Source: Petrimonas sp.
GTDB taxonomy: Bacteria > Bacteroidota > Bacteroidia > Bacteroidales > Dysgonomonadaceae
DNA length: 64,000 nt
Assembly (NCBI GenBank): GCA_012839475.1
Contig: DUNG01000034.1
Location: 124,001 to 188,000, forward strand
Direction: 5' to 3'
Shown here: positions 28,948 through 37,592 of the stretch, piece after piece
Numbering within the stretch: position 1 is the stretch's first letter
Layout of the letters: each line of letters begins with the position of its first letter
Notes under the pieces: model-generated
Seen by the model: only the letters and a program-made list of their open reading frames with translations
Told to the model about the DNA's origin: nothing
Databases searched by the model: none
Translations under genes and position numbers: made by a program

Positions 28948-29841
28948 CTATTTTTTCATTTGGTCGAACATCACGATGATCCGCTCCAGGTCCTCCGGAG
29001 AGTCAAACGAGATGGTAATCTTTCCCTTCCCCTGCTTGGTGTAATTAAACCGGACATCGGTCTGAAAGTAGGCGGAGAGGTGTTGTTGAAGCGCCTCGAA
29101 CTCGCCCGGCAAATTGGTTTTTGAAGCTGTCCTCCCCTTTTTAGGTTTCCCGTGTTCCTCATCCTGTTGCCCATCTGCCATATCTCTCGCGGCCGCTTCC
29201 ACCTGCCGTACTGACAATCCCTCTTGTAACACCCTGTTGTACAAAGCAAGCTGTTGTACAGGATCGCTCAAGGCAACCAGCGCGCGTGCATGTCCCATCT
29301 CTATTTTCTTGTTTTTCACGCCCATCTGCACTTCGGCAGGCAGCTTCAACAGCCTTAGGTAATTGGCAACGGTAGCCCGTTTTTTACCGACACGTTCGCT
29401 CAACTGCTCTTGTGTGAGGGAGAACATATCGATCAGCTTTTGGTAGGCCAACGCGATCTCTATGGAGTTGAGATCCTCTCTTTGAATGTTTTCAATCAAG
29501 GCCATCTCCATCGTCTCATCGTCCTCCACCGTCTTGATATACGCGGGTATGGAGGTCAATCCAGCCATTAACGATGCGCGATAGCGTCGCTCACCGGCAA
29601 TAATTTGATAGGAGTCGTCGTCTAACTTTCGCAGCGTAACCGGCTGAACCAATCCAATAGAGCGAATGGAAGCAGCCAACTCCTCCAGGGCCTCTTCGTT
29701 GAAAATCCGTCTCGGTTGGTCAGGGTTAGGAACAATCTTGTCAAGATCCACCTCGTTAATGTAAGAAGAGCCTTGTATCTCGCCGTCGTTAAAAGTAATC
29801 AACGCACCCAATCCCCTTCCCAATGCATTTTTTTTCGCCAT
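28948..29841 (-). CDS. parB: Chromosome-partitioning protein ParB
   Basis: DNA-binding CTPase that spreads from parS sites to segregate the origin. The 297-aa protein has the N-terminal NPDQPRR box, the CTP-binding GERRYRA motif, the helix-turn-helix with LSERVGKKRATVANYLRLL, a basic linker (KPKKGRTASK) and a C-terminal dimerisation region. It follows parA by 27 bp. No good parS (TGTTTCACGTGAAACA) was found in this window. Confidence 0.97.
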   Translation of the reverse strand: MAKKNALGRGLGALITFNDGEIQGSSYINEVDLDKIVPNPDQPRRIFNEEALEELAASIRSIGLVQPVTLRKLDDDSYQIIAGERRYRASLMAGLTSIPAYIKTVEDDETMEMALIENIQREDLNSIEIALAYQKLIDMFSLTQEQLSERVGKKRATVANYLRLLKLPAEVQMGVKNKKIEMGHARALVALSDPVQQLALYNRVLQEGLSVRQVEAAARDMADGQQDEEHGKPKKGRTASKTNLPGEFEALQQHLSAYFQTDVRFNYTKQGKGKITISFDSPEDLERIIVMFDQMKK

Positions 29842-29868
29842 AATAATTTATCGGTAAACGCTACAAAG

Positions 29869-30633
29869 TTAGGAATTTTTCTCGACAAGCTCCCGAGCCA
29901 GCTGCATGTAATTGATCGCTCCCCGGGAACCGGCATCGTACATTAGTGCAGGTTGGGCAAAGCTTTGCGATTCGCTCAGCGTGATGTTCCGTTGGATGAC
30001 CGTGGTAAAAACCAGCTCCTTGAAGTGATGTTTCACCTCCTCGTAGATTTGATTATGGAGGCGTAACCGCGAATCGTACATGGTGAGAACGAACCCTTCT
30101 ATTTCCAGCGACCTATTGAGTTTCGACTTGATGATCTTGATCGTGTTCAGCAGCTTACTCAATCCCTCCAGCGCGAAGTACTCGCATTGCACGGGGATCA
30201 TCACCGAATCGGCAGCCGTGAGGGCATTCACCGTGATGATACCCAGGGAAGGTGAACAGTCGATGATCACGTAATCATACATCGGTGTAACGGGATGCAG
30301 GAGATCCCGGAGCTTTTTCTCCCGGTTATCCATTTGCACCATCTCCACTTCGGCCCCCACGAGGTTAATATGCGACGGGATGATGTCAATCCTCTCAAAC
30401 GGAGTGCTGTAGACGGCCTCTCTCGGGGTACACTTCCCGATAAGGCCCTCGTAAATGGTGTTCGATACCTTTTTTATATCGATGCCAAGACCGGAAGAGG
30501 CGTTTGCTTGCGGATCGGCATCCACGACCAACACCTTTTTTTCCAGGGCAGCCAATGAGGCCGCTAAATTGATGGCCGTTGTGGTCTTGCCTACTCCTCC
30601 CTTTTGATTTGCTAACGCGATGATTCTACCCAT
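29869..30633 (-). CDS. parA: Chromosome-partitioning ATPase ParA (Soj)
   Basis: Walker-type ATPase that works with ParB. It has 254 aa, with deviant Walker A KGGVGKTTT at residues 11-19, DADPQANAS and DYVIIDCSPSLG. The short N-terminus without a helix-turn-helix marks it as a chromosomal Soj-type protein rather than a plasmid ParA of type Ia. It is the first gene of the operon with parB, DUF5683 and mltD. Confidence 0.97.
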   Translation of the reverse strand: MGRIIALANQKGGVGKTTTAINLAASLAALEKKVLVVDADPQANASSGLGIDIKKVSNTIYEGLIGKCTPREAVYSTPFERIDIIPSHINLVGAEVEMVQMDNREKKLRDLLHPVTPMYDYVIIDCSPSLGIITVNALTAADSVMIPVQCEYFALEGLSKLLNTIKIIKSKLNRSLEIEGFVLTMYDSRLRLHNQIYEEVKHHFKELVFTTVIQRNITLSESQSFAQPALMYDAGSRGAINYMQLARELVEKNS

Positions 30634-30671
30634 AATAATATGCTCCTGTTAATTCACGCCGCCAGTTCAAC

Positions 30672-30698
30672 GAAACGTGTTTCAATATCGCAAAAATA
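30672..30698 (-). promoter_or_regulatory. parA promoter with palindrome near the transcription start
   Basis: The -7 box TATTTTTG (minus strand, 30691-30698) fits the consensus. The imperfect palindrome GAAACGTGTTTC at 30672-30683 falls where transcription should begin. Its arms are in the opposite order to parS (GTTTC...GAAAC), so it is better read as a possible operator. Confidence 0.45.
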
Positions 30699-30847
30699 AG
30701 GAATTAATCGGTTTTCACCACGACAACAGGGTAAAACCTTCTGTTTTTGTTGATAAGTCGTTTTTGTTAGTAAGAGGGAGAAACATGAAGCAGCATAAAG
30801 CCACCCCATGCATTTCGATGAAAACGAATAGATGTGACCTCACACTT

Positions 30848-32179
30848 TCACTCCCAGCTAACCTCTTCGTCCCTCCCGTTTTTTCCAATCAGGTTGCCCC
30901 GTTCAAAGAAGAACTCCGTTTCCCCAAAAGCAGGTTCCAGCTGGTCGAACCAGGTGGCTTTACCGTCGTACTTGGCGAAGAAAGGGATATCAACCAAATT
31001 GGGGTTGCGACACTGTAAGAAACGCAACACGAACACCTTCTCCCCCTTCACCTCAGTGATGCCCAACACCTGAATTTTCCCGGGGTTGGCGCTCATGCTG
31101 GGACCCCTAACGGTTCGGCACACCCCACTCACGCTCCGGTAGGCCCTTCGAAACACGTTCCACGCCCTCTCCAACGATACCTCGAAAAAAGCCCTTGCGC
31201 CAGTATCTCGCACCACGAACATGTAATAGGGGATTAAACCCAGGTTCACCTGTTCCCTCCACATATCGGCCCAAATGCACGCATCGTTGTTAATCTTGCG
31301 TAACAGGGGCGACTGGGTACGTATCTGTGCACCACTATTTTCAATACGCTCAATGGCCTTTTTCACGGCATCGGTACGCAACTCCACCGGGTGATTAAAG
31401 TGGGCTTGGAACGCTAAATGCTTCCCCGCTTTCTTCACCTTTTCAAAGAGCGTGATGAGCTCGTCGGCATCCTTATCGGTCAAGAAACGATAGGGCCAAT
31501 AGGCCAACGTTTTCGTTCCAATACGGATGGTACGCACGTGATTAAACTCCTTGTTCAACAACGGCTCGATATAAGAAGCCAAAACCGACGCGTTGACGGT
31601 CAGCGGGTCGCCACCGGTGAAAAGTACATCGGTAACAGCGGGGTGCTTCAACAGGTACTTATGCAGCAGGTCGGCCTCCTTCATCGCGAACTTCAACTCG
31701 TTCATGCCCGAGAACTGGGGCCAACGGAAACAAAACGTGCAGTACGCGTGGCAGGTCTGCCCCTGACTAGGAAAAAAGAGCACCGTTTCCCGATATTTGT
31801 GCTGCATCCCGTGAAATTTTACCCCCTTTACCGTTGGCACGTTGCGTTTCTGCCCCGCCGGGTTGGGATTGAGCCTCATCCGGATTTCACACACCTTCCT
31901 TTTAAGGCCCAGTTCGTCTTTTTCATCGAGCAATCTCTTCACCGCCCGGTAATTGGCTTTCGAAAGCATCTCTTTCCTAGGGAAGGTAAGGGTAAAGATA
32001 GGATCATCCGGCACGTCATTCCAATCGATTAACTGTTCCACCACGTAGTTGTTCGACTTAAAGGGCAATACCTGGCCCACTACTCCTATCGCCTCGCGTT
32101 CTTCGTCGGCCAACGCGTTCAGTTGGGGCAAGTCATTGTAATTTCTTAGAATGTAAGGTCTATACTTTGTAGCTTTCAT
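30848..32179 (-). CDS. KamA-family radical SAM protein (lysine 2,3-aminomutase-like)
   Basis: Protein of 443 aa. The radical SAM cluster motif is Cys143-x3-Cys147-x2-Cys150 (CHAYCTFCF), followed by FTGGDPL. The C-terminal region has SANPGKIQVLG, whose Lys could bind PLP as in aminomutases. Family members shift an amino group from C2 to C3 of lysine, glutamate or related amino acids. The substrate here is not clear, and no lysine-fermentation genes are adjacent. A putative -7 box (TATATTTG, minus strand, 32266-32273) lies upstream. It stands alone between parA and the divergent arginine operon. Confidence 0.82.
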   Translation of the reverse strand: MKATKYRPYILRNYNDLPQLNALADEEREAIGVVGQVLPFKSNNYVVEQLIDWNDVPDDPIFTLTFPRKEMLSKANYRAVKRLLDEKDELGLKRKVCEIRMRLNPNPAGQKRNVPTVKGVKFHGMQHKYRETVLFFPSQGQTCHAYCTFCFRWPQFSGMNELKFAMKEADLLHKYLLKHPAVTDVLFTGGDPLTVNASVLASYIEPLLNKEFNHVRTIRIGTKTLAYWPYRFLTDKDADELITLFEKVKKAGKHLAFQAHFNHPVELRTDAVKKAIERIENSGAQIRTQSPLLRKINNDACIWADMWREQVNLGLIPYYMFVVRDTGARAFFEVSLERAWNVFRRAYRSVSGVCRTVRGPSMSANPGKIQVLGITEVKGEKVFVLRFLQCRNPNLVDIPFFAKYDGKATWFDQLEPAFGETEFFFERGNLIGKNGRDEEVSWE

Positions 32180-32393
32180 AGTCTACTTTTTTGAGTCACG
32201 AGCTACAGGGAAAGGAGAAACAAGTGCGGAGCAACATGAAGGTACAATATGCAGTTCGAAGAAAACAAATATAGGAGAAAAGGGACAAAAAGGCAATTAA
32301 ATTAGTACATTTTTACTTTTTTAAAGAAAATAACAAGCAGATTGCTGGGTTACCCGACCCTTGGAAAGAATATTTCCCGAAAACGGTCTCCCT

Positions 32394-32416
32394 TATGAAT
32401 ATATTGATTACTTTTG
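32394..32416 (+). promoter_or_regulatory. Arginine operon promoter with ARG-box-like operator
   Basis: The -7 box TACTTTTG is at 32409-32416. Directly upstream, 32394-32409 reads TATGAATATATTGATT, which fits the ArgR ARG-box consensus (WnTGAATWWATTCAnW) with one mismatch at 32406. Binding there would block the promoter. No argR gene is in the window. Confidence 0.45.
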
Positions 32417-32463
32417 CAGGAGGTCCTGCTCCCATGCATGGTTAACCGTTCATACCGAACGGT
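32416..32463 (+). repeat. Two inverted repeats in the arginine operon leader
   Basis: GCAGGA-GG-TCCTGC at 32416-32429 overlaps the expected transcription start. ACCGTTC-ATACC-GAACGGT at 32445-32463 is a perfect 7-bp stem with a 5-nt loop in the leader, with no T-run after it, so it is not a terminator. Confidence 0.55.
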
Positions 32464-32498
32464 CCTACTTGAAACCATCTATTTTTTTGTTTTAGGAG

Positions 32499-33116
32499 AT
32501 GAATGTTAAGATTCATATAGCCAATGATAACTACGAAGGGTACGCCCAAGAGATTTGCGATTTGATATACGAATCGGCCCAGGCGCGTGGCACTGGTATC
32601 GCTAAACGGAGTTCCAAATACGTGGCTAACAAGTTACGAAATGGGCAGGCTGTCATCGCCCTGGATAACGACAAGCTGGTGGGTTTCGCTTATATCGAGA
32701 CTTTTAGCCACAAACGTTTCGTGGCCAACTCGGGGTTGATCGTGCATCCCGATTATCGCCATCAAGGGTTGGCCAGGAGGATCAAACGAAAGATTTTCGA
32801 ACTGTCACGCAAGCTCTATCCCGAAGCCAAAATATTTAGTATCACCACCGGCCTGGCCGTGATGAAGATGAACACCGAGCTGGGCTTTAAACCGGTCACC
32901 TTCTCTGAATTGACCGATGACGAGGAGTTTTGGAAAGGGTGTCAGGGGTGCCGCAACTACGACATCCTGCAGCGCAACAATTCCAGGATGTGTCTCTGCA
33001 CAGGATTGCTTTACGACCCAAAGGCAGAACACCCTAAAGAGGCAAGCAGCTTTGCCAAAAAAGTGGTTAAACCCATCGTGAAAATAAGAAAAACCCAAAA
33101 AATACATAAGAGATGA
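32499..33116 (+). CDS. GNAT-family acetyltransferase, likely N-acylglutamate synthase of the arginine operon
   Basis: Protein of 205 aa with a GNAT fold: LIVHPDYRHQGLARRIKRKI is the acyl-CoA-binding segment. A Cys-rich C-terminal part (GCQGCRNYD, MCLCTG) and a basic tail follow. As the first gene of an operon with argG, C, D, F', B, E and H, it most likely makes the N-acylglutamate that starts the pathway; this is inferred from position. It overlaps argG by 4 bp. Whether the acyl group is acetyl or succinyl is not visible. AGGAG at 32494-32498 precedes the ATG, unusual in this phylum but too close to be a classic ribosome-binding site. Confidence 0.78.
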   Translation: MNVKIHIANDNYEGYAQEICDLIYESAQARGTGIAKRSSKYVANKLRNGQAVIALDNDKLVGFAYIETFSHKRFVANSGLIVHPDYRHQGLARRIKRKIFELSRKLYPEAKIFSITTGLAVMKMNTELGFKPVTFSELTDDEEFWKGCQGCRNYDILQRNNSRMCLCTGLLYDPKAEHPKEASSFAKKVVKPIVKIRKTQKIHKR

Positions 33117-34303
33117 AACAAAAAGTAGCACTGGCATTTAGCGGCGGTCTCGACACGTCGTTCTGTGTACCTTGGCTGATACATGAGAAAGGGCTGGAAG
33201 TACACACGGTGACCGTCAACACGGGCGGCTTCTCCGAGCAGGAAGCCAAAGCCCTCGAAGCGCGCTCCAAGCAACTTGGTGCAACCACACACACCATCAT
33301 CAACGCCGTGGACGAGTACTACGCGAAAGGGATCAAGTACCTCATCTTTGGCAATGTGTTAAAAAACAACACCTATCCCCTTTCAGTCAGCTCCGAGCGC
33401 TTCTTTCAGGCGATGGCGGTACTCGACCACGTGAAGAAGCTGGGAGCCGACTTCGTGGCACACGGGAGTACCGGCGCGGGGAACGACCAGGTTCGGTTCG
33501 ACCTGGTGTTCGAGGTGCTCGCCCCGAATGTGAAAATTTTGGCACCCATACGGTCGCTCTCCCTCTCCCGGCAACAGGAGATCGACTACCTGAAAGAGAA
33601 GGGATTCGACTTCTCGTGGGAGAAATCAAAGTACTCCATCAACCAGGGCCTTTGGGGAACCAGCGTGGGCGGCGTAGAGACGTTAAAGTCGTCCGGCGTG
33701 CTGCCCGAAGAGGCCTACCCCTCGCAGGTCACCGCTCACGGCAGCGAACGTGTTACCATAGGCTTTGAACAGGGTGAACCCACCTCGCTGAATGGCAAGA
33801 AGATGGCGCCTGTGAAACTGATCAGGGCCCTTCACGAGATGGCATCCAAATACGGCATCGGTCGTGACGTGCACGTCGGTGATACCATTATCGGCACCAA
33901 GGGGCGGGTAGCCTTCGAGGCGCCGGCTCCCCTTATCATCGTCAAGGCACACCACCTGCTGGAGAAGCACGTGCTCACCAAAGACCAGCTCTACTGGAAA
34001 GAACAACTCTCCAACTGGTACGGACAGCTAATGCACGAGGCGCGCTACTTGGAACCGGTGATGCGGAACATCGAGACCTTCTTAGATGACACCCAACAGT
34101 TCGTCACCGGCGAAGTACAGGTGGAATTACGCCCCTACCACTTTGCCGTGCTGGCCTGCTCCAGCGAATACGATCTTATGAGTTCCCGCTTTGGCGAGTA
34201 TGGTGAGTCCAACAAATCGTTCAGCGGGCAAGATGTAGTGGGCTTCACGAAGGTGATCTCCAACCCGTTAAAAATCTATTACACCATTCACCAAGATGAT
34301 TAA
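33113..34303 (+). CDS. argG: Argininosuccinate synthase
   Basis: Joins citrulline and aspartate using ATP. It has 396 aa with the PP-loop ATP-binding AFSGGLDTSFC at residues 8-18 and AHGSTGAGNDQVRFD, the citrulline/aspartate-binding segment. It is coupled to the genes on both sides: 4-bp overlap with the GNAT gene, 8-bp overlap with argC. Confidence 0.96.
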   Translation: MKQKVALAFSGGLDTSFCVPWLIHEKGLEVHTVTVNTGGFSEQEAKALEARSKQLGATTHTIINAVDEYYAKGIKYLIFGNVLKNNTYPLSVSSERFFQAMAVLDHVKKLGADFVAHGSTGAGNDQVRFDLVFEVLAPNVKILAPIRSLSLSRQQEIDYLKEKGFDFSWEKSKYSINQGLWGTSVGGVETLKSSGVLPEEAYPSQVTAHGSERVTIGFEQGEPTSLNGKKMAPVKLIRALHEMASKYGIGRDVHVGDTIIGTKGRVAFEAPAPLIIVKAHHLLEKHVLTKDQLYWKEQLSNWYGQLMHEARYLEPVMRNIETFLDDTQQFVTGEVQVELRPYHFAVLACSSEYDLMSSRFGEYGESNKSFSGQDVVGFTKVISNPLKIYYTIHQDD

Positions 34304-35342
34304 AGTTAGCATAGTGGGTGGAACCGGGTACACCGCGGGCGAACTGCTACGCATCCTGCTCCGCCACCCCAACGTGCATATCGAATCGGTCATCAGCAGC
34401 ACCTCCGCCGGTACGCCGGTCGCCGAGATGCATCGCGACCTGATGGGCGAGACCGACCTAGTGTTCACCGACAGGTTCCATCAGCCCGACGTGATATTCC
34501 TCTGCCTGGGGCATGGACTATCCCGTTCCTTCTTGCAAGAGAACGACCTGCCGGCAACATGCAGGGTGATTGACCTGGGCAACGACTTCCGAAACGAACC
34601 GGTCTTCGGTGACCGGGAGTTCGTGTTCGGTCTCTGTGAACTGAACCGAGAGCAGATACGGTCGTGCCACAACGTGGCTAATCCCGGCTGCTTCGCCACC
34701 TCTATCCTGCTGGGGCTCTTACCACTAGCGGCTCACAGCCTGTTGCGTGATGAGGTGCACGTGCATGCCATCACCGGGTCGACCGGCGCTGGTAAGCGAC
34801 CGGGCGAGACCACCCATTTCAGCTACCGCGACGGCAATATCTCGGTCTACAAAGCGTTCACGCACCAGCATTTGGAGGAGATCCGACGCACGTTGGCGAG
34901 CGCGGCGAGTATTGGTCCTGCAACGAAAAAAGTCAACCCTGAGAACGTACTAAATGCAGGAAACTCAGGAAACCAAGCGAGTATCGATCTCCCGGTGATC
35001 AACTTCGTACCAATGCGGGGCGACTTCACCCGGGGCATCTTCGCGAGCCTCTACACGAGGTGGAACGGAACAATGTCTGAGACTGAGGCGATTCAACTCT
35101 TTAAGTCGTACTACGAACCCTCACCCTTCGTTTTCGTCTCCGACCAACCCATCAGCCTGAAGGAGGTGGTAAACACCAACAAGGCGTTGCTGCACGTGGG
35201 GTTCCATAACGGCTACATCCATATCACCTCCATCATCGACAACCTGCTGAAGGGAGCGTCGGGTCAGGCGGTGCAGAATATGAACTTGATGTTCGGCCTG
35301 GACGAGGCCACGGGATTACAACTAAAAGGAAGTGCTTTCTAA
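34296..35342 (+). CDS. argC: N-acyl-gamma-glutamyl-phosphate reductase
   Basis: NADPH-dependent reductase of the third arginine step. It has 348 aa, nucleotide-binding GGTGYTAGELLR at residues 8-19 and the catalytic Cys in NPGCFAT, with late His residues typical of the family. A Ser/Asn-rich stretch (KKVNPENVLNAGNSGNQ) around 212-228 looks like a variable loop. The stop overlaps the start of argD by one base. Confidence 0.95.
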   Translation: MIKVSIVGGTGYTAGELLRILLRHPNVHIESVISSTSAGTPVAEMHRDLMGETDLVFTDRFHQPDVIFLCLGHGLSRSFLQENDLPATCRVIDLGNDFRNEPVFGDREFVFGLCELNREQIRSCHNVANPGCFATSILLGLLPLAAHSLLRDEVHVHAITGSTGAGKRPGETTHFSYRDGNISVYKAFTHQHLEEIRRTLASAASIGPATKKVNPENVLNAGNSGNQASIDLPVINFVPMRGDFTRGIFASLYTRWNGTMSETEAIQLFKSYYEPSPFVFVSDQPISLKEVVNTNKALLHVGFHNGYIHITSIIDNLLKGASGQAVQNMNLMFGLDEATGLQLKGSAF

Positions 35343-36466
35343 TGAATCTATTTGACGTTTATAGCTTGTGGGATATAGAGCCGGTTCGCGCGAAAGGCTG
35401 TACCGTCTGGGATAGTGAAGGGAACGAGTACCTCGACCTCTACGGCGGCCACGCGGTCATCTCCATTGGGCACGCCCACCCCCGGTACGTGGAGGCAATC
35501 CAGCGACAGGTAGCCAAGATTGGCTTTTACTCCAATTCGGTCGTCAACCCCCTGCAGGTAGAGCTGGCCGAGAAATTGGGAGCCTTGTCCGGGTACCCCG
35601 ACTACGCGCTGTTCCTCTGTAACTCCGGAGCAGAGGCCAACGAAAATGCGCTGAAGCTGGCATCGTTTCACACGGGGAAAAAAAGGGTCATCGCCTTCAC
35701 AGGGGCGTTTCACGGCCGTACCTCGGGAGCGGTGGCCATCACGAACAACCCAGCCATTCAAGCCCCCTTCAATCAGAGGCATAAGGTAACCTTCGTTCCT
35801 TTCGGCGATGCCACCGCGGTGAAGAGCGAACTCGCGAAGGGAGACGTGGCCGCGGTGATCATCGAGGGCATTCAGGGTATCGCGGGAATTATCGTTCCGG
35901 ACGACGCTTTCCTGCGAAGGTTATCCCAGCTCTGCCGCGAACAGGGTGTACCACTCATCCTCGACGAGATCCAGTCGGGTTACGGTCGATCGGGGGATTT
36001 CTTCGCCCACCAGCCGTCAGGGATAAAACCGGACATGATTACCATCGCCAAAGGAATGGGCAACGGCTTCCCCATCGGTGGGGTACTTATCTCGCCCGCC
36101 TTTAAAGCGAAAAAGGGTATGCTGGGCACCACCTTCGGGGGTAACCACCTGGCTTGCGCGGCAGCCATCGCGGTTCTCGACGTGATCAACGAGGAGAAAC
36201 TGATCGCCAACGCCAAAGCCATGGGCGCTTACCTCAAGAAGGAGCTGTCCGAAATAGAGGGGATTGATGAAGTACGGGGTCGGGGCTTGATGCTCGGTAT
36301 ACCGTTACCGGAGAAATTTGCCGACCTACGTAATCAACTTCTCTTTGAAAGCCGTATCTTTACCGGCGGGGCTAAAAACAACACCATGCGGTTGTTGCCA
36401 CCGCTATCGATCACCAAAGAGGAGATTGACCATTTCATCACTGAATTAAAAAAAAGAGTAGCATAA
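35342..36466 (+). CDS. argD: N-acylornithine aminotransferase
   Basis: PLP-dependent class III aminotransferase. It has 374 aa with CNSGAEANENALKLA, FHGRTSGA, LDEIQSGYGRSG and the PLP lysine in ITIAKGMGNGFPIG. It sits between argC and argF' with no spacer. Some homologues also work in lysine synthesis as DapC; that cannot be decided here. Confidence 0.95.
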   Translation: MNLFDVYSLWDIEPVRAKGCTVWDSEGNEYLDLYGGHAVISIGHAHPRYVEAIQRQVAKIGFYSNSVVNPLQVELAEKLGALSGYPDYALFLCNSGAEANENALKLASFHTGKKRVIAFTGAFHGRTSGAVAITNNPAIQAPFNQRHKVTFVPFGDATAVKSELAKGDVAAVIIEGIQGIAGIIVPDDAFLRRLSQLCREQGVPLILDEIQSGYGRSGDFFAHQPSGIKPDMITIAKGMGNGFPIGGVLISPAFKAKKGMLGTTFGGNHLACAAAIAVLDVINEEKLIANAKAMGAYLKKELSEIEGIDEVRGRGLMLGIPLPEKFADLRNQLLFESRIFTGGAKNNTMRLLPPLSITKEEIDHFITELKKRVA

Positions 36467-36467
36467 T

Positions 36468-37427
36468 ATGAAACACTTCACATCGGTTCATGACGTGGGC
36501 GACCTGCAGGGTACGCTCCAAAAAGCCAAGTACGTTAAGGAGAACCCCTACGCCGACCAAGAGCTGGGCAAGAACAAGACGCTGTTGATGATCTTCTTTA
36601 ACTCGAGCCTTCGCACCCGGCTCAGCACGCAGAAGGCGGGACTGAATCTCGGGATGAACGTGATCGTGCTCGATATCAACCAAGGTGCCTGGAAGCTGGA
36701 AACCGAGCGGGGCGTTGTTATGGACGGTGACAAAGCGGAGCATATTCTGGAGGCGATCCCGGTCATGGGCTCCTATTGCGATGTTATCGGGGTGCGTTCA
36801 TTCGCCCAGTTCAAGAGTAAAGCGGACGACTACAACGAGGTGATCCTAAACCAATTTATCAAGTACTCCGGCAAACCGGTCTTTAGCATGGAGGCTGCCA
36901 CAAGACACCCGCTGCAAAGCTTCGCCGACCTGATCACCATCGAAGAATATAAACCTTGCGAAAGGCCCAAGGTGGTACTCACCTGGGCACCTCACCCCAA
37001 CGCACTACCCCAGGCGGTACCCAACTCGTTCGCCGAATGGATGAACGCGACCGACTACGAGTTCGTGATCACCCACCCTGAAGGGTACGAGCTGGACGAG
37101 CAGTTCGTGGGCAACGCCAAGGTGGAGTACGATAAGGAGAAAGCCTACCAAGGCGCCCACTTTATCTACGCGAAGAACTGGGCAGCTTACCGTGATCCCA
37201 ACTACGGCAAGGTATTGTCGTCCGACCGCTCGTGGACGGTCGACACGCGCAAGATGGCCCTGACCGATAACGCCTACTTCATGCACTGCCTGCCAGTACG
37301 ACGCAACATGATCGTGACAGACGAGGTGATCGAGAGTCCCCAATCGATCGTGATCCCGGAAGCGGCCAACCGGGTGGTGGCGGCCCAGGTGGTACTGAAA
37401 GAGATTTTAACGCACTTAGGAGAGTGA
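36468..37427 (+). CDS. argF': N-succinyl/N-acetyl-L-ornithine carbamoyltransferase (ArgF')
   Basis: Carbamoylates an N-acylated ornithine instead of free ornithine, a trait of Bacteroidetes and xanthomonads. The 319-aa protein has the carbamoyl-phosphate loop FFNSSLRTRLSTQ at 43-55, TRHPLQSFAD and MHCLPVRRNM, and is close from memory to the Bacteroides fragilis N-succinylornithine enzyme. At residue 90, where the B. fragilis enzyme has Pro (succinyl-specific) and the Xanthomonas enzyme has Glu at the equivalent site (acetyl-specific), this protein has Ala (GDKAEHI). The acyl preference is therefore uncertain. Confidence 0.93.
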   Translation: MKHFTSVHDVGDLQGTLQKAKYVKENPYADQELGKNKTLLMIFFNSSLRTRLSTQKAGLNLGMNVIVLDINQGAWKLETERGVVMDGDKAEHILEAIPVMGSYCDVIGVRSFAQFKSKADDYNEVILNQFIKYSGKPVFSMEAATRHPLQSFADLITIEEYKPCERPKVVLTWAPHPNALPQAVPNSFAEWMNATDYEFVITHPEGYELDEQFVGNAKVEYDKEKAYQGAHFIYAKNWAAYRDPNYGKVLSSDRSWTVDTRKMALTDNAYFMHCLPVRRNMIVTDEVIESPQSIVIPEAANRVVAAQVVLKEILTHLGE

Positions 37428-37592
37428 TTCATTCGCCAGCATGTTTTTTCACCGGCCTGCATTTCCCGTCGTTGTGCTTTTAAAGCTATCATCTTCTTCC
37501 GCTATCGTTCATTTTCAACCGTCATTCATTTTGCAACCCACCAGTTGGTTTTCACTAATGCCTTAGCGCTAAACAGAGTACAGGAAAACAAC

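Larger units (their letters stand above)
32180..32498 (+). other. Intergenic region between kamA-like gene and arginine operon
   Basis: No gene seen. It holds the kamA-like -7 box on the minus strand (32266-32273) and, on the plus strand, the arginine promoter, an ARG-box-like site and two inverted repeats described separately. Confidence 0.7.

Noticed and set aside
30020-30040. parS-like TGATGTTTCACCTCC inside parA
   Set aside because: Only one half matches TGTTTCACGTGAAACA; the palindrome is missing.
30848-32179. Calling the radical SAM protein a proven lysine 2,3-aminomutase
   Set aside because: The cluster motif is clear, but the substrate-binding residues could not be verified and no lysine-degradation genes are near; only the family name is given.
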